Origin: Cytophagaceae bacterium
GTDB taxonomy: Bacteria > Bacteroidota > Bacteroidia > Cytophagales > JAIYAX01
Direction of reading: 5' to 3'
DNA: 64,000 bases
Assembly (NCBI GenBank): GCA_027488815.1
Contig: JAIYAX010000006.1
Location: forward strand, 160,185 to 224,184
Below the pieces are notes generated by a model. The model was not told the origin of the DNA, made no database searches, and saw nothing but the letters and a program-made list of their open reading frames with translations. Shown here piece after piece: positions 54,835 to 62,695 of this stretch (the first letter of the stretch is position 1; every line of letters begins with the position of its first letter). Position numbers and translations under genes: made by a program.

Positions 54835-56409
54835 ATGTTACAACACAACACACAATTAAAATCACTTATTGACAAGCTCTGGCAGAACTTTTGGGAAGGC
54901 GGCATTGCCAACCCTTTAACGGCTATTGAGCAAATTACCTATCTCATTTTCATGAAGCGTTTGGACGATTTGGAAGCCAAGCGTGAACGGGATGCAGAAT
55001 GGACAGGCGAAAAATATGTTTCCCGCTTTTCAGGCCAGTTTCAAATTCCGGGCAGCAACGAAAGCATTGACAAAAACGAATTGCGTTGGAGTGTCTTCAA
55101 ACACAAACCCGCTGATGAAATGCTGATGCATGTGCAAATGAAAGTGTTTCCGTTTTTGAAAACCATTCAAGACGGAGCATCGGGTGAAGGGCTTTTTACC
55201 AGACACATGGCCAATGCGGTGTTCATTATGCCTAAAGCCAGCTTGTTGGTTTCTGCCATCAACATTGTAGAAGATATTTTCAAAGAAATTGAAAAAGATG
55301 CCACCGAAGGCGGTCATGCTTTTCAGGATATACAAGGCGATGTGTATGAAATGCTGTTGAGTGAAATTGCCACCGCAGGAAAAAACGGACAGTTCAGAAC
55401 GCCTAGGCACATTATTAAACTCATGGCTGAATTGGTGGCTCCGCAATTGGGACATCGCATTGCCGATCCTGCTTGTGGAACAGGCGGTTTTTTGTTGGGG
55501 GCGTATCAATACATCCTCACCGATTTGGTGCGTAAAAAAGACCCTGCCAAACTGAGCAAAGACGAAGATGGTTTTGAACGTGCCGCCATCAGTGCCGTGC
55601 TTACGCAAAAAGTAAAAACCATACTCGACCAGAGTTTTGTGGGTTATGACATTGACACCACGATGGTGCGTTTGGGTTTGATGAACATGATGATGCACGG
55701 CATTGACGAACCCAAAATTGATTACAAAGACACCCTGAGCAAAACCTACAACGAAGACAGCCAGTTCGACATCATCATGGCGAACCCGCCATTTACAGGT
55801 AATATTGACAAAGGCGACATAAACGAAGGACTGAAACTACCCACCACCAAAACCGAACTGCTGTTTGTAGAACGTATTTTTAATATGCTGAAAATGGGCG
55901 GAACAGCAGCCGTAATTGTGCCCAGTGGCGTGATACAAAACAGCGGAAAAGCATTTGAAGCAGTTCGAAAATTGATTATAGATAAAGCCGAACTGAAAGC
56001 GGTGATTGCTGTGCCAAGCGGTGCATTTAAACCCTATGCAGGCGTAAGCACAGCCATCCTGCTTTTTACCAAAGGCGGAGAAACCGACCACGTTTGGTTT
56101 TACGATATGCAAGCCGATGGTTACACCTTAGACGACAAGCGAAATAAAATTACCGAAAGCGATTTGCCCGACATTGTGCAACGCTACAAAGCCAGAGACG
56201 CCAAAAAAGACAACGACCGAAAGCAGAAATTCTTTATGGTGCCGAAAAAGGAAATTGTAGAAAACAACTACGATTTAAACCTAAGCACTTACAAAGAAGA
56301 AGTGTATGAAGAAGTAAGCTATGAAAAACCGAATGTGATTTTCGGAAAATTAGAAACCCTTGAAGCCGATATTCAAAGTGGTTTAAAAGAACTAAAGCCT
56401 TTGATTTAA
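54835..56409 (+). CDS. hsdM: Type I restriction-modification methyltransferase subunit
   Basis: 524 residues. N-terminal HsdM helical domain (LIDKLWQNFWEGGIANPLTA, IEQITYLIFMKRLDDLEAKR), then an N6-adenine methyltransferase with SAM motif ADPACGTGGFLLGAY and catalytic IMANPPFTGN (NPPF). Methylates the recognition site chosen by HsdS. Last base of its stop is the first base of the hsdS ATG (TAATG), so tightly coupled. Confidence 0.95.
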   Translation: MLQHNTQLKSLIDKLWQNFWEGGIANPLTAIEQITYLIFMKRLDDLEAKRERDAEWTGEKYVSRFSGQFQIPGSNESIDKNELRWSVFKHKPADEMLMHVQMKVFPFLKTIQDGASGEGLFTRHMANAVFIMPKASLLVSAINIVEDIFKEIEKDATEGGHAFQDIQGDVYEMLLSEIATAGKNGQFRTPRHIIKLMAELVAPQLGHRIADPACGTGGFLLGAYQYILTDLVRKKDPAKLSKDEDGFERAAISAVLTQKVKTILDQSFVGYDIDTTMVRLGLMNMMMHGIDEPKIDYKDTLSKTYNEDSQFDIIMANPPFTGNIDKGDINEGLKLPTTKTELLFVERIFNMLKMGGTAAVIVPSGVIQNSGKAFEAVRKLIIDKAELKAVIAVPSGAFKPYAGVSTAILLFTKGGETDHVWFYDMQADGYTLDDKRNKITESDLPDIVQRYKARDAKKDNDRKQKFFMVPKKEIVENNYDLNLSTYKEEVYEEVSYEKPNVIFGKLETLEADIQSGLKELKPLI

Positions 56410-57536
56410 TGACATTACTAAAAGACATAGTTCAAATAGAGAAAGGCAGAAAATACAACTTGCTTGAAGAAAAACAAGAGGGTGCAATTCGTGTGTTTCA
56501 AGCAAACGATTTCCGAAATGAAAACAAACCGCTTTATACTTTAGATGCTGATGGAGTTTTAGCCAAAGAAGATGATATTATGTTGGTTTGGGACGGTTCT
56601 GTTGGGCAAATGGGATTTGGCAGAAGTGGTTATATTGGAAGCACTATGGTAAAATTGAAAGTCAAAAACATAAAACAGTTTTCGCCTTTTTTCATTTATC
56701 GATTTCTGCAAACCAAATCGGAATATCTAAAGCGGAAAGCTACTGGTGCAACCATCATGCACATAAACAGGAAGTCATTGGAGCAACTTGAAATTCCTGA
56801 TTTAGAAATTGACGACCAACTCAACATTGCCAACATCCTCAGCAAAGCCGAAAACCTTATAGCCCAACGCAAAGAAAGCATCCGCCTGCTGGATGAATTT
56901 TTGAAAAGCACGTTTTTGGAGATGTTTGGTGACCCAATAATTAATTCAAAAGAATGGCCGGTTGAAAGGTTAGATAAAATAAGTAAACTTGAAAGGGGCA
57001 GATTTTCTCCAAGACCAAGAAATGACCCTTCATATTTCAATGGGGATTATCCATTTATTCAAACAGGAGATATAAGCAAGAGTGGAAACAGATTAAATTC
57101 TTACACTCAAACTTTAAATGAAAAAGGAATAAAGGTTAGTAAGAAATTTAATAAGGGAACAATTGTTATTGCAATTGTAGGTGCAACGATAGGAGCAACT
57201 GCAATTTTGGAAATTGAAGTTTATGCTACTGATAGTATAATAGGCATAACTCCAAAAGTTGAATTTACAAATAGCTATTTTGTTGAATTCAATATGCAAT
57301 TCTGGAAACCTATTCTACTGAAGAATGCACCAGAAGCCGCAAGAGCAAATATTAATCTTGAAATACTAAACAAACTTCAAATTATTTCTCCTCCAATCGA
57401 ACTCCAAACCCGATTTGCTCAAATCGTAGAAAAAACAGAAGCCCTCAAAAGTCAATACCATCAGAGCTTGCAGGAGTTGGAGAATCTATATGGTAGTTTG
57501 AGTCAGAGGGGGTTTAGGGGGGAGTTAATAAAATAA
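56409..57536 (+). CDS. hsdS: Type I restriction-modification specificity subunit
   Basis: 375 residues with two target-recognition domains. TRD1 is about 1-130 (MTLLKDIVQIEKGRKYNLLE), with conserved coiled spacer LNIANILSKAENLIAQRKES and LDEFLKSTFLEMFGDP. TRD2 is about 175-330 (WPVERLDKISKLERGRFSPR), ended by the second spacer (RFAQIVEKTEALKSQYHQSL...). It sets the bipartite DNA target. Slightly shorter than typical 400-450-residue HsdS because TRD1 is compact. No inverted repeats suggesting phase-variable shuffling were seen nearby. Confidence 0.92.
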   Translation: MTLLKDIVQIEKGRKYNLLEEKQEGAIRVFQANDFRNENKPLYTLDADGVLAKEDDIMLVWDGSVGQMGFGRSGYIGSTMVKLKVKNIKQFSPFFIYRFLQTKSEYLKRKATGATIMHINRKSLEQLEIPDLEIDDQLNIANILSKAENLIAQRKESIRLLDEFLKSTFLEMFGDPIINSKEWPVERLDKISKLERGRFSPRPRNDPSYFNGDYPFIQTGDISKSGNRLNSYTQTLNEKGIKVSKKFNKGTIVIAIVGATIGATAILEIEVYATDSIIGITPKVEFTNSYFVEFNMQFWKPILLKNAPEAARANINLEILNKLQIISPPIELQTRFAQIVEKTEALKSQYHQSLQELENLYGSLSQRGFRGELIK

Positions 57537-57571
57537 AAAAACCAGCCCTATACATCACATACAGGACTGGT
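57533..57571 (-). terminator. Terminator of the small-gene unit, facing hsdS
   Basis: Stem ACCAGCCCT/AGGACTGGT (one mismatch, 13-nt loop); on the minus strand it is followed by TTTTTTATTTTATT. It ends transcription of the two small minus-strand genes just before the hsdS 3' end. Confidence 0.65.
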
Positions 57572-57585
57572 CAATCTTCAACAAT

Positions 57586-57738
57586 CTAGCGTAGTGCTTT
57601 TGCCAACAATGCCAGGGCAATTGCAACTGCAGCAATCACCGCAATGCCATTGATGAAACGGGCTGCTTCACCATATACGGTGACACAGGTGTTTCGGGCA
57701 CAAACGGTTGCTTTTTCACGAGTAGAAATTCTATTCAT
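57586..57738 (-). CDS. 50-residue small membrane protein
   Basis: From ATG 57738: MNRISTREKATVCARNTCVT, VYGEAARFINGIAVIAAVAI, ALALLAKALR. A basic, two-cysteine N-terminal half and one C-terminal hydrophobic helix. The longer frame to 57843 has no natural N-terminus. It follows the 57-residue gene by 70 bp and ends just before a terminator on the same strand. I do not recognise the family; small single-helix proteins in defence islands can be toxins or membrane-acting effectors, but nothing here shows that. Confidence 0.6.
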   Translation of the reverse strand: MNRISTREKATVCARNTCVTVYGEAARFINGIAVIAAVAIALALLAKALR

Positions 57739-57808
57739 AAAATTGCTTTTAAAATTGAACAATTCCCTCACTCTTACCCGGAGGGTTAAGGTTTTCTCAA
57801 AGGGAGCG

Positions 57809-57982
57809 TTACTCTTCTTTACGTACCCCTTTGAATTTTCCACCAGTAGTTTTTACATCCATAAATTGTCCGGTTTCTGCATCACGCTTTACCCACAGAT
57901 CAGTTTTTGGATTGTAAACCTGGCTTCGATCACGTACAGCACCCTTTCGGGCACCGTCGCCATTTGGCTTATTTACTGCCAT
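57809..57982 (-). CDS. 57-residue basic hydrophilic protein
   Basis: ATG 57982 to TAA 57809: begins MAVNKPNGDGARKGAVRDRS, then VYNPKTDLWVKRDAETGQFM and ends KTTGGKFKGVRKEE. Very Lys/Arg/Gly/Asp-rich, no hydrophobic core, probably unstructured or nucleic-acid binding. From memory, similar short proteins with a KRD-TGxFMD-FKGVRKE pattern occur in many bacteria as uncharacterised proteins; I cannot verify this here. Missed by length filters. Forms a unit with the 50-residue membrane protein. Confidence 0.6.
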   Translation of the reverse strand: MAVNKPNGDGARKGAVRDRSQVYNPKTDLWVKRDAETGQFMDVKTTGGKFKGVRKEE

Positions 57983-57989
57983 ATCGATA

Positions 57990-58165
57990 TAGATTTATCC
58001 TGAATGAACCATTTAAAACTGAGGCGTTCACTCGTTTGGCCCAAGGAACAATTGTGCATGCAGGAATTGCTGCTACTTTTGCGGGCGAAAGATTTTTTGG
58101 CGACCAACCTTATTGCTCTTTCGTCCGACCGAAGCCTTGTTCCAATGGCTTCGGTTTTTATTTTT
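57990..58165 (+). ncRNA. Candidate structured RNA ending in a strong terminator
   Basis: The plus strand here shows successive inverted repeats: TGAAC/GTTCA, CAATT/AATTG, a 10-bp stem GGGCGAAAGA (58083-58092) with TCTTTCGTCC (58117-58126, one G-U), and the terminator at 58128-58165. No plus-strand gene accounts for the terminator. A near -7 element TAGATTTA (57990-57997) could start a transcript of about 165 nt. No known RNA family recognised. Confidence 0.3.
58128..58165 (+). terminator. Plus-strand rho-independent terminator without an assigned gene
   Basis: A perfect 9-bp stem ACCGAAGCC/GGCTTCGGT, 10-nt loop, then TTTTTATTTTT. It faces the plus strand although both flanking genes are on the minus strand; its tail overlaps the last bases of the PIN gene. 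Confidence 0.8.
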
Positions 58166-58658
58166 CCCATTGCTTTATCAATTTATCGATTGTCTCAGCA
58201 GGTAAGCGGGTATTCTTCAACCTAAGCTGCTCCAGCAGACTTATCCCTTTTCTAGCATTTATGATTTCATTTATCACCAGTTGCTCAATTACCCAAATGC
58301 TTCCTCGTACTTCTAAAGCTTGTCCTTCTGCTTCTTTGCGTAATTTACTATCGCAAGTCAGCAAAGTGGCTTTCAGTTTTAAGGCTTTCCATAAAATTGT
58401 TTTGTCAGCAATGGAGTGAATTTTCAGACTTGTCTTAAAATTCAAAACTTCTTCTACTTCCTCCTCGCTTGTTATTAAAATTTTTAGCTGTTTGCTTCTT
58501 GCAAATGCTTCAAATTCAGTTTTTTGGCTGGCATGAAGTATTTCGTTGTACACAATGTCTGAAGTATAAATTTCCCAATCCAGAGCAAAAAACTCAGGCA
58601 AGGCCTGAATCTGATATAAATCAAAGAATACGCTTACATCCGTGACTACCAGCTTCAT
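58158..58658 (-). CDS. PIN-domain protein, probable toxin
   Basis: 166 residues from ATG 58658, whose ATG overlaps the stop of the XRE-ImmA gene (ATGA). PIN-like acidic positions: MKLVVTDVSVFFDLYQI (Asp near 7), SDIVYNEILH (Glu), SIADKTILWKAL (Asp) and LLTCDSKLRKEAEG (Asp). PIN proteins are Mg-dependent RNases and common toxins. Translational coupling behind an XRE-COG2856 gene matches predicted toxin-antitoxin modules of that type. The last 30 residues (ISLLEQLRLKNTRLPAETID) are a helical tail typical of the DUF3368-like branch. Confidence 0.75.
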   Translation of the reverse strand: MKLVVTDVSVFFDLYQIQALPEFFALDWEIYTSDIVYNEILHASQKTEFEAFARSKQLKILITSEEEVEEVLNFKTSLKIHSIADKTILWKALKLKATLLTCDSKLRKEAEGQALEVRGSIWVIEQLVINEIINARKGISLLEQLRLKNTRLPAETIDKLIKQWEK

Positions 58659-59734
58659 ACCAATTGATTCATTTGTTCCCGGAGTTTCCATGATGAAACA
58701 CCTGCAAAATAGGCCGCTTCATTGATGGTCAACACCTCCTTGGCTAAAGCCATAAATACCAGTCTCTCTAAACGAGTTGGTACTTCCTTGCTCATAAACT
58801 TTCCGGGTTCATTGCCAGGTAAATGGTATTCCCTTTTCTTAAAACCGATATTGAATCTTTGGTATACATGATCGTTGATGATGCCTAGTTGCCTTGCCCG
58901 GCTGAAAATGGCCGAGATCGATATTCCCCATCGTTGTTTCAATAGGATCAGCTCCCTTTCATAAAAATGGAAGCGCTCTTTGTGTAACTCTCTCCTTGCC
59001 ATTTCTTCCGGATAGAGCACTGCTGAAGCAAAGGCATGACAAAGATTCTCCATCTCCTTCTCTTTCATTTCATCAGGAAATTTCAAAGCGTGATGAGCCA
59101 GCTCATGCAAAGCGGTAAATCGCTTTCTGACGATATCAGAATCGGCACTTTTATTCTTGTTTAGGGCGATGACAGGCTGACCATTAACAATAGCCTTTAA
59201 GCCATCGAAGCCTTCAGGAGCTTCTACGTCAATCACTTTATACCCTTTGTCTTCAAGCATCTCCACTACATCCGGAATCGGGTCATAACCCAAATTCCAC
59301 TTCTCTCTCAAACTTTTAGCTGCTGCTTCTGACTGACTTGCATTTATGATAACTTCATGATGCTTGAAATACTCTGGCTTATCCTGAAATCCCATTAGAT
59401 CTTCTAATTCAAAATACCGCTCAAAAACAGACTTCGCTCTTTCTTCGATGGCATCCTTCTCTGCCTTTGATACTTTAGTGCTGTACTTGCGATATTCAAC
59501 ATGTTCAAATTCAATCTTTACTTTAGGTTCAGAATAAAAATAATCTACACTTACACCCAAGGCGTTAGCAATGGAAATCAGTACTGAGCTATCAGGCTTC
59601 ATTTTGCCCAACTCATACTTGCTAAGCGATTGTTTGGATACGGTATCTTCCCCAAGCTTTTCTGATAACTCTTGTAGAGACAGTCCAGACATTTTCCGGG
59701 CAGTCATCAATCTATTTGCAAATAGGTTATCCAT
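58655..59734 (-). CDS. XRE-family HTH and ImmA/IrrE metallopeptidase protein, probable antitoxin
   Basis: 359 residues from ATG 59734; the 25 extra upstream codons would include the promoter. HTH_3 at 5-65 (FANRLMTARKMSGLSLQELS, SKQSLSKYELGKMKPD), then the COG2856/ImmA peptidase domain with zinc site TALHELAHHAL (near residue 206) and the downstream Glu in ENLCHAFASAVLYPEE. The C-terminal 60 residues (TRLERLVFMALAKEVLTINE...) look like a second helical DNA- or partner-binding part. Typically such proteins repress their own operon and are inactivated or cleave partners on stress. Own promoter just upstream. Confidence 0.85.
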   Translation of the reverse strand: MDNLFANRLMTARKMSGLSLQELSEKLGEDTVSKQSLSKYELGKMKPDSSVLISIANALGVSVDYFYSEPKVKIEFEHVEYRKYSTKVSKAEKDAIEERAKSVFERYFELEDLMGFQDKPEYFKHHEVIINASQSEAAAKSLREKWNLGYDPIPDVVEMLEDKGYKVIDVEAPEGFDGLKAIVNGQPVIALNKNKSADSDIVRKRFTALHELAHHALKFPDEMKEKEMENLCHAFASAVLYPEEMARRELHKERFHFYERELILLKQRWGISISAIFSRARQLGIINDHVYQRFNIGFKKREYHLPGNEPGKFMSKEVPTRLERLVFMALAKEVLTINEAAYFAGVSSWKLREQMNQLV

Positions 59735-59763
59735 ATCTCTAATTCTGATTAGTCTCTTAGCGA

Positions 59764-59794
59764 CAAATATACTTATTTTAAAACATTCGTCAAC
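59764..59794 (-). promoter_or_regulatory. Promoter of the XRE-ImmA/PIN operon (GTTG-N19-TATATTTG)
   Basis: Minus strand: exact -7 TAnnTTTG (59771-59764) and three-of-four -33 at 19-bp spacing; predicts a leader of about 24 nt to ATG 59734 and so fixes that start. Confidence 0.6.
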
Positions 59795-60084
59795 CATATA
59801 TTTTCCCAACTCTTTAGCATAAGACCAATCAGAAAGTGAAATAGCTAACTTAATGCCTTTACATTCTTCACAATCCCTGGCATGCCAAACTGCTTAGAAT
59901 ATTGCCTTTAAAGATTTTCTATTTACTTCTTCGACTTTACAATAGGCTTTCAGAATACCCAACACCACATAGTAAAGTCACTGAGAGGTCAAGAAAGGTT
60001 GACAAAACCAATAAATGAGATGAGCTGCAGAGCAAAGGAAAAAACTCTTTTCTAAGACTTTAAAGCTCCAACAATTTCGGATTT
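59795..60084. other. Intergenic region, right edge of the defence island
   Basis: No gene, tRNA, att-like repeat or clear terminator was recognised between the XRE-ImmA promoter and the 3' end of fhs. Base composition changes back to that of the surrounding chromosome at fhs. Confidence 0.4.
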
Positions 60085-61731
60085 CTACCCCAACCCCTCC
60101 ACCTGTCCATCTTCACCCACCCGTATGGAAAGTGCCTGCGGTAGTTTGGGCAAGCCGGGCATGCGCATCATCTCACCGGCTATGGCTACGATAAATCCGG
60201 CACCTGCATTGAGCACCAGGTCTTCAATATGCAAAGTAAATCCTGTCGAAACTCCCGTAGCAGCAGGGTCATCACTAAAGGAGTATTGGGTTTTGGCCAT
60301 GCAAACCGGCAGACCTTGATGCCCTTCTGTATTGAGCTTCCTTAAGGCTGCCTCTGCCTTTTTGCTTAGCTGAATGCCTGCCCCCCGATATACCTGCTTC
60401 ACTACCTTTTCAATCTTGATCTCCAACGGATCTGAGAGCGAATAAGAGTGCTTGATGTCTTTGGCCGGGCTTTTCTCGACGGCATCTAAAACTTTTTGGG
60501 CCAGATCAGCGGCTCCTGCCCCTCCCGATGAAAAGCCATCATTTAGAGCGAAAGTTGCTCCCATTTTCTCACACCAGGCCTTCACTTGTTCAATCTCAGA
60601 AGCACTATCAAATAGAAATCTGTTAAAAGCTACCACTACAGGCTGTCCGAATGCCTGCATGTTCTCGATATGTCGCTGAAGATTTGCCAGACCTTCCTGC
60701 AATCCTTCGGCATGAGGTTTTTGAATTTCCGCTTCGGGAACTCCTCCATGTAATTTAAGCGATTGAGAGCCTACCACAATTACGGTAGCGGCAGGCATAA
60801 GGCCGGCGATCCGGCATTTGATGTTCATGAACTTCTCACCACCCAGATCTGCCCCAAACCCTGCCTCGGTGACCACATAATCGCTGAGGGAAAGAGCCAT
60901 TTTCGTGGCAATCACCGAGTTACAACCATGTGCGATATTGGCAAAAGGACCGCCGTGGATTAAGGCCGGACCGCCTTCTGTGGTTTGTACCAGGTTGGGG
61001 AGCAAAGCATCTTTCAGCAACGCAACAAGGGCAGGGGCAACTCCCAGATCCTTCACCGTAAATGATTTACCTGCCATGGTTGTTCCCAAAACGATGCGGT
61101 TAATCCGATTCTCAAGATCCGGTCTGTCCTCTGAAAGGCATAAAATAGCCATCAACTCAGATGCAGGGGTGATGTCAAAGCCTGACTCGGTTGGGATACC
61201 ATTGGCTGAGCCGTTTAACCCGGTGATGATGTACCGTAGGGAACGATCATTGATGTCAAGCACCCTTTTCCAAACGACTGACTTCAAAGCCTGATCGCCC
61301 GATCGATTAAAATACCGATAGTTGTCCAACAGGGCTGAAAGCATGTTGTGAGCCGTCGTTATGGCATGAAAATCTCCGGTAAAATGCAGATTGATATCAT
61401 CTGAAGGATGAATCTGAGCCTTGCCCCCGCCGGTTGCCCCACCCTTCATTCCGAAACAAGGCCCAAGTGAGGGTTCACGTAATGCCGGCATAGCTCTTTT
61501 TCCAAGATGCTGAAGACCTTGAGCCAATGCAATAGAAGTGGTGGTTTTACCAACTCCGGCCTTGTTTGGCGTTATAGCGGTTACCACGATAAGCTTCCCT
61601 TTCCGCTCTGCTGCCGGCTTGATCAGCTCCAGACGAAGTTTGGCTTTGTCAAATCCATAAGGGACCCATTGGCCAGGCTGAAGGCCTAGTTCCGTTGCTA
61701 GCTGGGTGATGGGTTTAAGGGAGTTGCTCAT
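60085..61731 (-). CDS. fhs: Formate-tetrahydrofolate ligase
   Basis: ATP-dependent formation of 10-formyl-THF from formate; one-carbon metabolism, cytoplasm. 548 residues from ATG 61731 (MSNSLKPITQLATELGLQPG); the frame from 61803 starts inside the upstream gene. P-loop TPNKAGVGKTTTSIALAQGL, then REPSLGPCFGMKGGATGGG, DDINLHFTGDFHAITTAHNM, TEAGFGADLGGEKFMNIKCR and a C-terminal ADLAQKVLDAVE segment. The P-loop differs slightly from the common TPAGEGKTTT. Seven bases after the cytochrome c peroxidase gene. Confidence 0.95.
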   Translation of the reverse strand: MSNSLKPITQLATELGLQPGQWVPYGFDKAKLRLELIKPAAERKGKLIVVTAITPNKAGVGKTTTSIALAQGLQHLGKRAMPALREPSLGPCFGMKGGATGGGKAQIHPSDDINLHFTGDFHAITTAHNMLSALLDNYRYFNRSGDQALKSVVWKRVLDINDRSLRYIITGLNGSANGIPTESGFDITPASELMAILCLSEDRPDLENRINRIVLGTTMAGKSFTVKDLGVAPALVALLKDALLPNLVQTTEGGPALIHGGPFANIAHGCNSVIATKMALSLSDYVVTEAGFGADLGGEKFMNIKCRIAGLMPAATVIVVGSQSLKLHGGVPEAEIQKPHAEGLQEGLANLQRHIENMQAFGQPVVVAFNRFLFDSASEIEQVKAWCEKMGATFALNDGFSSGGAGAADLAQKVLDAVEKSPAKDIKHSYSLSDPLEIKIEKVVKQVYRGAGIQLSKKAEAALRKLNTEGHQGLPVCMAKTQYSFSDDPAATGVSTGFTLHIEDLVLNAGAGFIVAIAGEMMRMPGLPKLPQALSIRVGEDGQVEGLG

Positions 61732-61738
61732 CTTAGGT

Positions 61739-62695
61739 TTATTTTTTGGCGTATCGGTCTTCAGTGAGTGCCTCCAAAAAGGCAAGGATCTGCCGTTTCT
61801 CAATGGAGCTAAGCACCAAAGGTTCTTTCATTAGGGAGTCAATCTGCAGGGCATCAGGGACAAAAGCATCCGGCTGATCGTAGAAGTCAATCACTTCCTT
61901 CAAGGTTTTAAAGCTACCGTTGTGCATGTAGGGGCCTGTAACGGCTATGTTTCTTAAACCCGGTGTTTTAAATTTACCCAGATCTGAGGAGTCCTTTGTA
62001 ATGGCAAACCTGCCTGTGTCATTCCATTCTTTGCCATTGTACAGGCCTATATTCCTAAACTCATCTCCGGTGAAATCTGGTCCGAAATGACAATCAAAGC
62101 ATTTGCCTTTGTTCATAAACACCTGTCTACCTGCAACCGCATCAGGGCTCAAGGCGGTGGAGTCTCCTTTCATCCATCGATCAAAGGGCGTACTTCCACT
62201 TTCCAGCGTTTCCTGAAAAGCCTTAAGAGCATCACCCAAATTGGCTGAGGTGGCTTCTGACTTGTAGATTTTCTTGAAATAGCCTTTGTAAAGAGGGTGG
62301 CTGTTCAGCCTTGCCAGTGCCTGATCAACCGGTAAGTTCATCTCTACAGGATTAGCGATAGGAGCGAGGGCTTGTTCGGCCAGAGTGGCTGCCCTTCCAT
62401 CATAAAAGAAATAGGGACGGCTGAGCATGTTCATAGCTGATGGGGTATTCCTGTTACCTAATTTGCCACCTACACCCGGGCTTAGTACTGAAGTATCGGC
62501 AAAAGCGAACTCTGACCGATGGCAACTTGCACAAGAAATACTGCTATCGAGCGACAACATTTTTTCCTCAAAAAGGAGTTTACCCAACTCTACTTTGTTT
62601 TTTGGCCCTGATGGTCTTGAGGCTGTTGAAACAAACAATCCCGCAAAAAGAATCAGTAAAAAAGCACTTAGTGGCTTATAGTTTTTTAAAGCCAT
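61739..62695 (-). CDS. Di-haem cytochrome c peroxidase
   Basis: 318 residues with an N-terminal signal (YKPLSAFLLILFAGLFVSTA). Two haem c sites: SCASCHRSEFAF (near residue 57) and KCFDCHFGPDF (near 197), plus TPGLRNIAVTGPYMHNGSF in the C-terminal domain. CcpA/MauG family, reducing periplasmic peroxide with electrons from cytochromes. Whether the high-potential haem has a distal Met was not established. Its start overlaps the DUF1571 gene by 20 bases. Confidence 0.9.
   Translation of the reverse strand: MALKNYKPLSAFLLILFAGLFVSTASRPSGPKNKVELGKLLFEEKMLSLDSSISCASCHRSEFAFADTSVLSPGVGGKLGNRNTPSAMNMLSRPYFFYDGRAATLAEQALAPIANPVEMNLPVDQALARLNSHPLYKGYFKKIYKSEATSANLGDALKAFQETLESGSTPFDRWMKGDSTALSPDAVAGRQVFMNKGKCFDCHFGPDFTGDEFRNIGLYNGKEWNDTGRFAITKDSSDLGKFKTPGLRNIAVTGPYMHNGSFKTLKEVIDFYDQPDAFVPDALQIDSLMKEPLVLSSIEKRQILAFLEALTEDRYAKK

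Noticed and set aside
57973-58170. Minus-strand 65-residue ORF between the PIN gene and the 57-residue gene
   Set aside because: It overlaps both neighbours' ends, its composition is not protein-like, and the DNA is better explained by paired stems and a terminator.
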